NCBI GenBank assembly: GCA_933228675.1
Contig: OW121740.1
Span: 4,384,001 to 4,448,000, forward strand
Source: Stomorhina lunata
Taxonomy: Eukaryota; Arthropoda; Insecta; Diptera; Rhiniidae
DNA length: 64,000 bases
Direction: 5' to 3'
Part shown: piece by piece, positions 47,311 to 62,143 of the stretch
Position numbering within the stretch: the stretch's first letter is position 1
How the letters are laid out: each line of letters begins with the position of its first letter
Notes under the pieces: generated by a model
The model's input: the letters and a program-made list of their open reading frames with translations, nothing else
Database searches by the model: none
Told to the model about the DNA's origin: nothing
Program-made: the position numbers and the translations under genes

Positions 47311-49159
47311 AATATATAGTATAATTTTTTTTAAGACGCCGAATATTTTGACGATCGTTTGAGATCAAGGCGATCGGATTATCACTTTGTTATGAAAATG
47401 ATTTCATCAAGTTTTCTGCCACATGTTCACACCTGACGGTTTAATTAGCCGTAGATGCAATGTAAATTTGCCTCAAAATACCGAAGGTCAAGTATTTTCC
47501 GAATGGTATACTTAAAATAGTAGTTCCATTTTCTTCAAAATGAAAAGAAAGAGAAAATTCTGTTAAAATTTATATTTTTATTGAAAGTTTTCATCAACAA
47601 AAAAAGGTATAGGAGAATAGACAGACATCATTAAACCGAAGCAGGAAATAGGTTTTTGAGAAGCTCAATTAAGGGTTGTCAAAAAATTAATTTCCTCAGC
47701 AAAAACACTAAATATATACTCTTTCCATATAAGAATATATATAAGTGTATAGCCAATAAAAAGAAACCAATACGACCTATACATTAACCCTTTAATGAGC
47801 TTTCAAAAAAAATATTTTTCTATTTACAAGTCTTTTTCAATACGCACTTAATTCAAATATATTTAATTAAATTAACTTATTTTTCTTTTTACTGTACACA
47901 AATAGATAAAAGTATAACAAAAGACATTTCAGTTATTTCAGAAACAGAAAAAATGTCTTATAAGTTATTAATAATTTCTTATAGTTAAATGAATGAAATA
48001 AATGTAGCTAGAATATAAGTAATTGTAGGAAAAAAAGAAATAAATAGGAGAAAGAAAAGGAAAATACATAAAAAATATCAATCAAAGAGTCTGGTAATTA
48101 AGACCACTTTTCAATTAAATACAATGTATTTTTTATAAAATGCTTAAATTCAGGCAAATATAAAGAAAGAGAAAGAAATAATTGGGATTTTTCGCTTGTT
48201 ACTTAAAGATGCTTTAGATCCTTATTATTTAAATGATTTATGCCAAAGAAACGATAGAAAATCAAAAAAGGCTTTTTTATCATTTGCTAACTATGAACAA
48301 GGAAATTCATTATATTCACAAAAACCAGCAGCATAAGGAAAAGACATAAAATTTCTAATATTTTAAGATTTTAATAGCAAATAAGAGCTGCAGGACAAAG
48401 CTTAAATTAAAAAAGTTAATTTTAAATTCATATTTTTGTTACAGGATTTAGTATTCTACAAAAAAAAAAACATACAAAATCTGTAGCGAAAAGAAAAAGG
48501 AGATCGGGGTATTATAAAATAGTTAAATTTGTCCCAACTCTATGGCAATCATCATCAAAGCCATAAATTTATTACCATATTTTTTTTCTTTTTCATCAGC
48601 CTAAATTTTGTAAATTAAAACTTTTTCTAAAATACCATAAAAATTTTATAAAATACCAAAAGAAAAAATATAAAAAGCGTCACTTGATACTTTTGAAAAT
48701 TTTTTAGAAAAAAAAAATAAATCCACAATTTTTTCCCCTACTGCTTGCTTTTTCAAGACTTTTTTTAAATTTAATGGTTATTTAAAGTATAACAAAAATA
48801 TTTTTTTCTTTAAGAGCCAATGATAAGGCCAAATGAATATTATAGTTATATTTACATAAAATTAATAAATTGTATTTTTTCTCTGTTGGTATCTTTGGTG
48901 GTGTTTATCATTTCCTGTTTTTAAAAATGTCATTTTTTTCATTCTTTCTTTTTCTGCTTATTTTTATAGTTCATTTAAATAAAAATATTTCTGACAGTCT
49001 TGGGAAAAAAGGCAAAAGCTAGCTATAAAATTTTATATTATTGTGTTTTTTAATTATTGTAATGGTTTTGACAATCCTGTATTCATATATTTAAGCTATT
49101 ATTTACAATAACTATAAAATTATGCTAATTCTCTTTAATACACTCGAAGATAAGCTGTA
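47311..49159. other. Unique AT-rich sequence before the hexamer array
   Basis: Apart from a GC-richer island at 47335-47515, this is ordinary intron-like DNA. The last bases before the array are 'gataagctgtaa'. Confidence 0.5.
47335..47515 (+). pseudogene. Possible decayed coding fragment
   Basis: The island is richer in GC than its surroundings and follows a T-rich tract ending 'ttttaag'. One frame (47335-47436) encodes 33 residues starting DAEYFDDRLRSRRSDYHFVM. A second frame, overlapping it and open to 47515, contains MFTPDGLISRRCNVNL and ends SEWYT. Both read as balanced protein rather than AT-driven sequence, so a frameshifted remnant of an exon or transposon gene is possible. No family is recognised. 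Two short chance frames remain quite possible. Confidence 0.2.
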
Positions 49160-52100
49160 ATTAGTATTAGTATTAGTATTAGTATTAGTATTAGTATTAG
49201 TATTAGTATTAGTATTAGTATTAGTATTAGTATTAGTATTAGTATTAGTATTAGTATTAGTATTAGTATTAGTATTAGTATTAGTATTAGTATTAGTATT
49301 AGTATTAGTATTAGTATTAGTATTAGTATTAGTATTAGTATTAGTATTAGTATTAGTATTAGTATTAGTATTAGTATTAGTATTAGTATTAGTATTAGTA
49401 TTAGTATTAGTATTAGTATTAGTATTAGTATTAGTATTAGTATTAGTATTAGTATTAGTATTAGTATTAGTATTAGTATTAGTATTAGTATTAGTATTAG
49501 TATTAGTATTAGTATTAGTATTAGTATTAGTATTAGTATTAGTATTAGTATTAGTATTAGTATTAGTATTAGTATTAGTATTAGTATTAGTATTAGTATT
49601 AGTATTAGTATTAGTATTAGTATTAGTATTAGTATTAGTATTAGTATTAGTATTAGTATTAGTATTAGTATTAGTATTAGTATTAGTATTAGTATTAGTA
49701 TTAGTATTAGTATTAGTATTAGTATTAGTATTAGTATTAGTATTAGTATTAGTATTAGTATTAGTATTAGTATTAGTATTAGTATTAGTATTAGTATTAG
49801 TATTAGTATTAGTATTAGTATTAGTATTAGTATTAGTATTAGTATTAGTATTAGTATTAGTATTAGTATTAGTATTAGTATTAGTATTAGTATTAGTATT
49901 AGTATTAGTATTAGTATTAGTATTAGTATTAGTATTAGTATTAGTATTAGTATTAGTATTAGTATTAGTATTAGTATTAGTATTAGTATTAGTATTAGTA
50001 TTAGTATTAGTATTAGTATTAGTATTAGTATTAGTATTAGTATTAGTATTAGTATTAGTATTAGTATTAGTATTAGTATTAGTATTAGTATTAGTATTAG
50101 TATTAGTATTAGTATTAGTATTAGTATTAGTATTAGTATTAGTATTAGTATTAGTATTAGTATTAGTATTAGTATTAGTATTAGTATTAGTATTAGTATT
50201 AGTATTAGTATTAGTATTAGTATTAGTATTAGTATTAGTATTAGTATTAGTATTAGTATTAGTATTAGTATTAGTATTAGTATTAGTATTAGTATTAGTA
50301 TTAGTATTAGTATTAGTATTAGTATTAGTATTAGTATTAGTATTAGTATTAGTATTAGTATTAGTATTAGTATTAGTATTAGTATTAGTATTAGTATTAG
50401 TATTAGTATTAGTATTAGTATTAGTATTAGTATTAGTATTAGTATTAGTATTAGTATTAGTATTAGTATTAGTATTAGTATTAGTATTAGTATTAGTATT
50501 AGTATTAGTATTAGTATTAGTATTAGTATTAGTATTAGTATTAGTATTAGTATTAGTATTAGTATTAGTATTAGTATTAGTATTAGTATTAGTATTAGTA
50601 TTAGTATTAGTATTAGTATTAGTATTAGTATTAGTATTAGTATTAGTATTAGTATTAGTATTAGTATTAGTATTAGTATTAGTATTAGTATTAGTATTAG
50701 TATTAGTATTAGTATTAGTATTAGTATTAGTATTAGTATTAGTATTAGTATTAGTATTAGTATTAGTATTAGTATTAGTATTAGTATTAGTATTAGTATT
50801 AGTATTAGTATTAGTATTAGTATTAGTATTAGTATTAGTATTAGTATTAGTATTAGTATTAGTATTAGTATTAGTATTAGTATTAGTATTAGTATTAGTA
50901 TTAGTATTAGTATTAGTATTAGTATTAGTATTAGTATTAGTATTAGTATTAGTATTAGTATTAGTATTAGTATTAGTATTAGTATTAGTATTAGTATTAG
51001 TATTAGTATTAGTATTAGTATTAGTATTATTAGTATTAGTATTAGTATTAGTATTAGTATTAGTATTAGTATTAGTATTAGTATTAGTATTAGTATTAGT
51101 ATTAGTATTAGTATTAGTATTAGTATTAGTATTAGTATTAGTATTAGTATTAGTATTAGTATTAGTATTAGTATTAGTATTAGTATTAGTATTAGTATTA
51201 GTATTAGTATTAGTATTAGTATTAGTATTAGTATTAGTATTAGTATTAGTATTAGTATTAGTATTAGTATTAGTATTAGTATTAGTATTAGTATTAGTAT
51301 TAGTATTAGTATTAGTATTAGTATTAGTATTAGTATTAGTATTAGTATTAGTATTAGTATTAGTATTAGTATTAGTATTAGTATTAGTATTAGTATTAGT
51401 ATTAGTATTAGTATTAGTATTAGTATTAGTATTAGTATTAGTATTAGTATTAGTATTAGTATTAGTATTAGTATTAGTATTAGTATTAGTATTAGTATTA
51501 GTATTAGTATTAGTATTAGTATTAGTATTAGTATTAGTATTAGTATTAGTATTAGTATTAGTATTAGTATTAGTATTAGTATTAGTATTAGTATTAGTAT
51601 TAGTATTAGTATTAGTATTAGTATTAGTATTAGTATTAGTATTAGTATTAGTATTAGTATTAGTATTAGTATTAGTATTAGTATTAGTATTAGTATTAGT
51701 ATTAGTATTAGTATTAGTATTAGTATTAGTATTAGTATTAGTATTAGTATTAGTATTAGTATTAGTATTAGTATTAGTATTAGTATTAGTATTAGTATTA
51801 GTATTAGTATTAGTATTAGTATTAGTATTAGTATTAGTATTAGTATTAGTATTAGTATTAGTATTAGTATTAGTATTAGTATTAGTATTAGTATTAGTAT
51901 TAGTATTAGTATTAGTATTAGTATTAGTATTAGTATTAGTATTAGTATTAGTATTAGTATTAGTATTAGTATTAGTATTAGTATTAGTATTAGTATTAGT
52001 ATTAGTATTAGTATTAGTATTAGTATTAGTATTAGTATTAGTATTAGTATTAGTATTAGTATTAGTATTAGTATTAGTATTAGTATTAGTATTAGTATTA

Positions 52101-55100
52101 GTATTAGTATTAGTATTAGTATTAGTATTAGTATTAGTATTAGTATTAGTATTAGTATTAGTATTAGTATTAGTATTAGTATTAGTATTAGTATTAGTAT
52201 TAGTATTAGTATTAGTATTAGTATTAGTATTAGTATTAGTATTAGTATTAGTATTAGTATTAGTATTAGTATTAGTATTAGTATTAGTATTAGTATTAGT
52301 ATTAGTATTAGTATTAGTATTAGTATTAGTATTAGTATTAGTATTAGTATTAGTATTAGTATTAGTATTAGTATTAGTATTAGTATTAGTATTAGTATTA
52401 GTATTAGTATTAGTATTAGTATTAGTATTAGTATTAGTATTAGTATTAGTATTAGTATTAGTATTAGTATTAGTATTAGTATTAGTATTAGTATTAGTAT
52501 TAGTATTAGTATTAGTATTAGTATTAGTATTAGTATTAGTATTAGTATTAGTATTAGTATTAGTATTAGTATTAGTATTAGTATTAGTATTAGTATTAGT
52601 ATTAGTATTAGTATTAGTATTAGTATTAGTATTAGTATTAGTATTAGTATTAGTATTAGTATTAGTATTAGTATTAGTATTAGTATTAGTATTAGTATTA
52701 GTATTAGTATTAGTATTAGTATTAGTATTAGTATTAGTATTAGTATTAGTATTAGTATTAGTATTAGTATTAGTATTAGTATTAGTATTAGTATTAGTAT
52801 TAGTATTAGTATTAGTATTAGTATTAGTATTAGTATTAGTATTAGTATTAGTATTAGTATTAGTATTAGTATTAGTATTAGTATTAGTATTAGTATTAGT
52901 ATTAGTATTAGTATTAGTATTAGTATTAGTATTAGTATTAGTATTAGTATTAGTATTAGTATTAGTATTAGTATTAGTATTAGTATTAGTATTAGTATTA
53001 GTATTAGTATTAGTATTAGTATTAGTATTAGTATTAGTATTAGTATTAGTATTAGTATTAGTATTAGTATTAGTATTAGTATTAGTATTAGTATTAGTAT
53101 TAGTATTAGTATTAGTATTAGTATTAGTATTAGTATTAGTATTAGTATTAGTATTAGTATTAGTATTAGTATTAGTATTAGTATTAGTATTAGTATTAGT
53201 ATTAGTATTAGTATTAGTATTAGTATTAGTATTAGTATTAGTATTAGTATTAGTATTAGTATTAGTATTAGTATTAGTATTAGTATTAGTATTAGTATTA
53301 GTATTAGTATTAGTATTAGTATTAGTATTAGTATTAGTATTAGTATTAGTATTAGTATTAGTATTAGTATTAGTATTAGTATTAGTATTAGTATTAGTAT
53401 TAGTATTAGTATTAGTATTAGTATTAGTATTAGTATTAGTATTAGTATTAGTATTAGTATTAGTATTAGTATTAGTATTAGTATTAGTATTAGTATTAGT
53501 ATTAGTATTAGTATTAGTATTAGTATTAGTATTAGTATTAGTATTAGTATTAGTATTAGTATTAGTATTAGTATTAGTATTAGTATTAGTATTAGTATTA
53601 GTATTAGTATTAGTATTAGTATTAGTATTAGTATTAGTATTAGTATTAGTATTAGTATTAGTATTAGTATTAGTATTAGTATTAGTATTAGTATTAGTAT
53701 TAGTATTAGTATTAGTATTAGTATTAGTATTAGTATTAGTATTAGTATTAGTATTAGTATTAGTATTAGTATTAGTATTAGTATTAGTATTAGTATTAGT
53801 ATTAGTATTAGTATTAGTATTAGTATTAGTATTAGTATTAGTATTAGTAGTATTAGTATTAGTATTAGTATTAGTATTAGTATTAGTATTAGTATTAGTA
53901 TTAGTATTAGTATTAGTATTAGTATTAGTATTAGTATTAGTATTAGTATTAGTATTAGTATTAGTATTAGTATTAGTATTAGTATTAGTATTAGTATTAG
54001 TATTAGTATTAGTATTAGTATTAGTATTAGTATTAGTATTAGTATTAGTATTAGTATTAGTATTAGTATTAGTATTAGTATTAGTATTAGTATTAGTATT
54101 AGTATTAGTATTAGTATTAGTATTAGTATTAGTATTAGTATTAGTATTAGTATTAGTATTAGTATTAGTATTAGTATTAGTATTAGTATTAGTATTAGTA
54201 TTAGTATTAGTATTAGTATTAGTATTAGTATTAGTATTAGTATTAGTATTAGTATTAGTATTAGTATTAGTATTAGTATTAGTATTAGTATTAGTATTAG
54301 TATTAGTATTAGTATTAGTATTAGTATTAGTATTAGTATTAGTATTAGTATTAGTATTAGTATTAGTATTAGTATTAGTATTAGTATTAGTATTAGTATT
54401 AGTATTAGTATTAGTATTAGTATTAGTATTAGTATTAGTATTAGTATTAGTATTAGTATTAGTATTAGTATTAGTATTAGTATTAGTATTAGTATTAGTA
54501 TTAGTATTAGTATTAGTATTAGTATTAGTATTAGTATTAGTATTAGTATTAGTATTAGTATTAGTATTAGTATTAGTATTAGTATTAGTATTAGTATTAG
54601 TATTAGTATTAGTATTAGTATTAGTATTAGTATTAGTATTAGTATTAGTATTAGTATTAGTATTAGTATTAGTATTAGTATTAGTATTAGTATTAGTATT
54701 AGTATTAGTATTAGTATTAGTATTAGTATTAGTATTAGTATTAGTATTAGTATTAGTATTTAGTATTAGTATTAGTATTAGTATTAGTATTAGTATTAGT
54801 ATTAGTATTAGTATTAGTATTAGTATTAGTATTAGTATTAGTATTAGTATTAGTATTAGTATTAGTATTAGTATTAGTATTAGTATTAGTATTAGTATTA
54901 GTATTAGTATTAGTATTAGTATTAGTATTAGTATTAGTATTAGTATTAGTATTAGTATTAGTATTAGTATTAGTATTAGTATTAGTATTAGTATTAGTAT
55001 TAGTATTAGTATTAGTATTAGTATTAGTATTAGTATTAGTATTAGTATTAGTATTAGTATTAGTATTAGTATTAGTATTAGTATTAGTATTAGTATTAGT

Positions 55101-58100
55101 ATTAGTATTAGTATTAGTATTAGTATTAGTATTAGTATTAGTATTAGTATTAGTATTAGTATTAGTATTAGTATTAGTATTAGTATTAGTATTAGTATTA
55201 GTATTAGTATTAGTATTAGTATTAGTATTAGTATTAGTATTAGTATTAGTATTAGTATTAGTATTAGTATTAGTATTAGTATTAGTATTAGTATTAGTAT
55301 TAGTATTAGTATTAGTATTAGTATTAGTATTAGTATTAGTATTAGTATTAGTATTAGTATTAGTATTAGTATTAGTATTAGTATTAGTATTAGTATTAGT
55401 ATTAGTATTAGTATTAGTATTAGTATTAGTATTAGTATTAGTATTAGTATTAGTATTAGTATTAGTATTAGTATTAGTATTAGTATTAGTATTAGTATTA
55501 GTATTAGTATTAGTATTAGTATTAGTATTAGTATTAGTATTAGTATTAGTATTAGTATTAGTATTAGTATTAGTATTAGTATTAGTATTAGTATTAGTAT
55601 TAGTATTAGTATTAGTATTAGTATTAGTATTAGTATTAGTATTAGTATTAGTATTAGTATTAGTATTAGTATTAGTATTAGTATTAGTATTAGTATTAGT
55701 ATTAGTATTAGTATTAGTATTAGTATTAGTATTAGTATTAGTATTAGTATTAGTATTAGTATTAGTATTAGTATTAGTATTAGTATTAGTATTAGTATTA
55801 GTATTAGTATTAGTATTAGTATTAGTATTAGTATTAGTATTAGTATTAGTATTAGTATTAGTATTAGTATTAGTATTAGTATTAGTATTAGTATTAGTAT
55901 TAGTATTAGTATTAGTATTAGTATTAGTATTAGTATTAGTATTAGTATTAGTATTAGTATTAGTATTAGTATTAGTATTAGTATTAGTATTAGTATTAGT
56001 ATTAGTATTAGTATTAGTATTAGTATTAGTATTAGTATTAGTATTAGTATTAGTATTAGTATTAGTATTAGTATTAGTATTAGTATTAGTATTAGTATTA
56101 GTATTAGTATTAGTATTAGTATTAGTATTAGTATTAGTATTAGTATTAGTATTAGTATTAGTATTAGTATTAGTATTAGTATTAGTATTAGTATTAGTAT
56201 TAGTATTAGTATTATATTAGTATTAGTATTAGTATTAGTATTAGTATTAGTATTAGTATTAGTATTAGTATTAGTATTAGTATTAGTATTAGTATTAGTA
56301 TTACTATACTAATACTAATACTAATACTAATACTAATACTAATACTAATACTAATACTAATACTAATACTAATACTAATACTAATACTAATACTAATATT
56401 AGTATTAGTATTAGTATTAGTATTAGTATTAGTATTAGTATTAGTATTAGTATTAGTATTAGTATTAGTATTAGTATTAGTATTAGTATTAGTATTAGTA
56501 TTAGTATTAGTATTAGTATTAGTATTAGTATTAGTATTAGTATTAGTATTAGTATTAGTATTAGTATTAGTATTAGTATTAGTATTAGTATTAGTATTAG
56601 TATTAGTATTAGTATTAGTATTAGTATTAGTATTAGTATTAGTATTAGTATTAGTATTAGTATTAGTATTAGTATTAGTATTAGTATTAGTATTAGTATT
56701 AGTATTAGTATTAGTATTAGTATTAGTATTAGTATTAGTATTAGTATTAGTATTAGTATTAGTATTAGTATTAGTATTAGTATTAGTATTAGTATTAGTA
56801 TTAGTATTAGTATTAGTATTAGTATTAGTATTAGTATTAGTATTAGTATTAGTATTAGTATTAGTATTAGTATTAGTATTAGTATTAGTATTAGTATTAG
56901 TATTAGTATTAGTATTAGTATTAGTATTAGTATTAGTATTAGTATTAGTATTAGTATTAGTATTAGTATTAGTATTAGTATTAGTATTAGTATTAGTATT
57001 AGTATTAGTATTAGTATTAGTATTAGTATTAGTATTAGTATTAGTATTAGTATTAGTATTAGTATTAGTATTAGTATTAGTATTAGTATTAGTATTAGTA
57101 TTAGTATTAGTATTAGTATTAGTATTAGTATTAGTATTAGTATTAGTATTAGTATTAGTATTAGTATTAGTATTAGTATTAGTATTAGTATTAGTATTAG
57201 TATTAGTATTAGTATTAGTATTAGTATTAGTATTAGTATTAGTATTAGTATTAGTATTAGTATTAGTATTAGTATTAGTATTAGTATTAGTATTAGTATT
57301 AGTATTAGTATTAGTATTAGTATTAGTATTAGTATTAGTATTAGTATTAGTATTAGTATTAGTATTAGTATTAGTATTAGTATTAGTATTAGTATTAGTA
57401 TTAGTATTAGTATTAGTATTAGTATTAGTATTAGTATTAGTATTAGTATTAGTATTAGTATTAGTATTAGTATTAGTATTAGTATTAGTATTAGTATTAG
57501 TATTAGTATTAGTATTAGTATTAGTATTAGTATTAGTATTAGTATTAGTATTAGTATTAGTATTAGTATTAGTATTAGTATTAGTATTAGTATTAGTATT
57601 AGTATTAGTATTAGTATTAGTATTAGTATTAGTATTAGTATTAGTATTAGTATTAGTATTAGTATTAGTATTAGTATTAGTATTAGTATTAGTATTAGTA
57701 TTAGTATTAGTATTAGTATTAGTATTAGTATTAGTATTAGTATTAGTATTAGTATTAGTATTAGTATTAGTATTAGTATTAGTATTAGTATTAGTATTAG
57801 TATTAGTATTAGTATTAGTATTAGTATTAGTATTAGTATTAGTATTAGTATTAGTATTAGTATTAGTATTAGTATTAGTATTAGTATTAGTATTAGTATT
57901 AGTATTAGTATTAGTATTAGTATTAGTATTAGTATTAGTATTAGTATTAGTATTAGTATTAGTATTAGTATTAGTATTAGTATTAGTATTAGTATTAGTA
58001 TTAGTATTAGTATTAGTATTAGTATTAGTATTAGTATTAGTATTAGTATTAGTATTAGTATTAGTATTAGTATTAGTATTAGTATTAGTATTAGTATTAG

Positions 58101-61100
58101 TATTAGTATTAGTATTAGTATTAGTATTAGTATTAGTATTAGTATTAGTATTAGTATTAGTATTAGTATTAGTATTAGTATTAGTATTAGTATTAGTATT
58201 AGTATTAGTATTAGTATTAGTATTAGTATTAGTATTAGTATTAGTATTAGTATTAGTATTAGTATTAGTATTAGTATTAGTATTAGTATTAGTATTAGTA
58301 TTAGTATTAGTATTAGTATTAGTATTAGTATTAGTATTAGTATTAGTATTAGTATTAGTATTAGTATTAGTATTAGTATTAGTATTAGTATTAGTATTAG
58401 TATTAGTATTAGTATTAGTATTAGTATTAGTATTAGTATTAGTATTAGTATTAGTATTAGTATTAGTATTAGTATTAGTATTAGTATTAGTATTAGTATT
58501 AGTATTAGTATTAGTATTAGTATTAGTATTAGTATTAGTATTAGTATTAGTATTAGTATTAGTATTAGTATTAGTATTAGTATTAGTATTAGTATTAGTA
58601 TTAGTATTAGTATTAGTATTAGTATTAGTATTAGTATTAGTATTAGTATTAGTATTAGTATTAGTATTAGTATTAGTATTAGTATTAGTATTAGTATTAG
58701 TATTAGTATTAGTATTAGTATTAGTATTAGTATTAGTATTAGTATTAGTATTAGTATTAGTATTAGTATTAGTATTAGTATTAGTATTAGTATTAGTATT
58801 AGTATTAGTATTAGTATTAGTATTAGTATTAGTATTAGTATTAGTATTAGTATTAGTATTAGTATTAGTATTAGTATTAGTATTAGTATTAGTATTAGTA
58901 TTAGTATTAGTATTAGTATTAGTATTAGTATTAGTATTAGTATTAGTATTAGTATTAGTATTAGTATTAGTATTAGTATTAGTATTAGTATTAGTATTAG
59001 TATTAGTATTAGTATTAGTATTAGTATTAGTATTAGTATTAGTATTAGTATTAGTATTAGTATTAGTATTAGTATTAGTATTAGTATTAGTATTAGTATT
59101 AGTATTAGTATTAGTATTAGTATTAGTATTAGTATTAGTATTAGTATTAGTATTAGTATTAGTATTAGTATTAGTATTAGTATTAGTATTAGTATTAGTA
59201 TTAGTATTAGTATTAGTATTAGTATTAGTATTAGTATTAGTATTAGTATTAGTATTAGTATTAGTATTAGTATTAGTATTAGTATTAGTATTAGTATTAG
59301 TATTAGTATTAGTATTAGTATTAGTATTAGTATTAGTATTAGTATTAGTATTAGTATTAGTATTAGTATTAGTATTAGTATTAGTATTAGTATTAGTATT
59401 AGTATTAGTATTAGTATTAGTATTAGTATTAGTATTAGTATTAGTATTAGTATTAGTATTAGTATTAGTATTAGTATTAGTATTAGTATTAGTATTAGTA
59501 TTAGTATTAGTATTAGTATTAGTATTAGTATTAGTATTAGTATTAGTATTAGTATTAGTATTAGTATTAGTATTAGTATTAGTATTAGTATTAGTATTAG
59601 TATTAGTATTAGTATTAGTATTAGTATTAGTATTAGTATTAGTATTAGTATTAGTATTAGTATTAGTATTAGTATTAGTATTAGTATTAGTATTAGTATT
59701 AGTATTAGTATTAGTATTAGTATTAGTATTAGTATTAGTATTAGTATTAGTATTAGTATTAGTATTAGTATTAGTATTAGTATTAGTATTAGTATTAGTA
59801 TTAGTATTAGTATTAGTATTAGTATTAGTATTAGTATTAGTATTAGTATTAGTATTAGTATTAGTATTAGTATTAGTATTAGTATTAGTATTAGTATTAG
59901 TATTAGTATTAGTATTAGTATTAGTATTAGTATTAGTATTAGTATTAGTATTAGTATTAGTATTAGTATTAGTATTAGTATTAGTATTAGTATTAGTATT
60001 AGTATTAGTATTAGTATTAGTATTAGTATTAGTATTAGTATTAGTATTAGTATTAGTATTAGTATTAGTATTAGTATTAGTATTAGTATTAGTATTAGTA
60101 TTAGTATTAGTATTAGTATTAGTATTAGTATTAGTATTAGTATTAGTATTAGTATTAGTATTAGTATTAGTATTAGTATTAGTATTAGTATTAGTATTAG
60201 TATTAGTATTAGTATTAGTATTAGTATTAGTATTAGTATTAGTATTAGTATTAGTATTAGTATTAGTATTAGTATTAGTATTAGTATTAGTATTAGTATT
60301 AGTATTAGTATTAGTATTAGTATTAGTATTAGTATTAGTATTAGTATTAGTATTAGTATTAGTATTAGTATTAGTATTAGTATTAGTATTAGTATTAGTA
60401 TTAGTATTAGTATTAGTATTAGTATTAGTATTAGTATTAGTATTAGTATTAGTATTAGTATTAGTATTAGTATTAGTATTAGTATTAGTATTAGTATTAG
60501 TATTAGTATTAGTATTAGTATTAGTATTAGTATTAGTATTAGTATTAGTATTAGTATTAGTATTAGTATTAGTATTAGTATTAGTATTAGTATTAGTATT
60601 AGTATTAGTATTAGTATTAGTATTAGTATTAGTATTAGTATTAGTATTAGTATTAGTATTAGTATTAGTATTAGTATTAGTATTAGTATTAGTATTAGTA
60701 TTAGTATTAGTATTAGTATTAGTATTAGTATTAGTATTAGTATTAGTATTAGTATTAGTATTAGTATTAGTATTAGTATTAGTATTAGTATTAGTATTAG
60801 TATTAGTATTAGTATTAGTATTAGTATTAGTATTAGTATTAGTATTAGTATTAGTATTAGTATTAGTATTAGTATTAGTATTAGTATTAGTATTAGTATT
60901 AGTATTAGTATTAGTATTAGTATTAGTATTAGTATTAGTATTAGTATTAGTATTAGTATTAGTATTAGTATTATAGTATTAGTATTAGTATTAGTATTAG
61001 TATTAGTATTAGTATTAGTATTAGTATTAGTATTAGTATTAGTATTAGTATTAGTATTAGTATTAGTATTAGTATTAGTATTAGTATTAGTATTAGTATT

Positions 61101-62143
61101 AGTATTAGTATTAGTATTAGTATTAGTATTAGTATTAGTATTAGTATTAGTATTAGTATTAGTATTAGTATTAGTATTAGTATTAGTATTAGTATTAGTA
61201 TTAGTATTAGTATTAGTATTAGTATTAGTATTAGTATTAGTATTAGTATTAGTATTAGTATTAGTATTAGTATTAGTATTAGTATTAGTATTAGTATAGT
61301 ATTAGTATTAGTATTAGTATTAGTATTAGTTTAGTATTAGTATTAGTATTAGTATTAGTATTAGTATTAGTTATTAGTATAGTATTAGTATTAGTATTAG
61401 TATTAGTATTAGTATTAGTTAGTATTAGTATTAGTATTAGTATTAGTATTAGTATTAGTATGTATTAGTATTATTAGTATTAGTATTAGTATTAGTATTA
61501 GTTTTAGTATTAGTATTAGTATTAGTATTAGTATTAGTATTAGTATTAGTATTAGTATTAGTATTAGTATTAGTATTAGTATTAGTATTAGTATTAGTAT
61601 TAGTATTAGTATTAGTATTAGTATTAGTATTAGTATTAGTATTAGTATTAGTATTAGTATTAGTATTAGTATTAGTATTAGTTAGTATTAGTATTAGTAT
61701 TAGTATTAGTATTAGTATTAGTATTAGTATTAGTATTAGTATTAGTATTAGTATTAGTATTAGTATTAGTATTAGTATTAGTATTAGTATTAGTATTAGT
61801 ATTAGTATTAGTATTAGTATTAGTATTAGTATTAGTATTAGTATTAGTATTAGTATTAGTATTAGTATTAGTATTAGTATTAGTATTAGTATTAGTATTA
61901 GTATTAGTATTAGTATTAGTATTAGTATTAGTATTAGTATTAGTATTAGTATTAGTATTAGTATTAGTATTAGTATTAGTATTAGTATTAGTATTAGTAT
62001 TAGTATTAGTATTAGTATTAGTATTAGTATTAGTATTAGTATTAGTATTAGTATTAGTATTAGTATTAGTATTAGTATTAGTATTAGTATTAGTATTAGT
62101 ATTAGTATTAGTATTAGTATTAGTATTAGTATTAGTGTTAGTA
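49160..62143. repeat. Hexanucleotide array (TATTAG)n, about 13 kb
   Basis: Nearly pure tandem TATTAG for 12,984 bp, about 2,160 copies. The only visible irregularities are phase-shifting indels at about 51029, 53849, 54761, 56213 and 60974, an inverted stretch at 56304-56397, a cluster of indels at about 61296-61690, and a final degenerate unit (attagtgttag). The 232-residue minus frame at 61455-62153 (Leu-Ile repeats changing to Thr-Asn repeats) is a by-product, and the change of dipeptide marks the indel near 61682. The true length in the genome may differ, since such arrays are hard to assemble. Confidence 0.98.

Noticed and set aside
49160..62143. Telomere repeat
   Set aside because: The motif contains TTAG but is TATTAG, not TTAGG. 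Flies lack the TTAGG telomere, and the array is internal with unique DNA on both sides.
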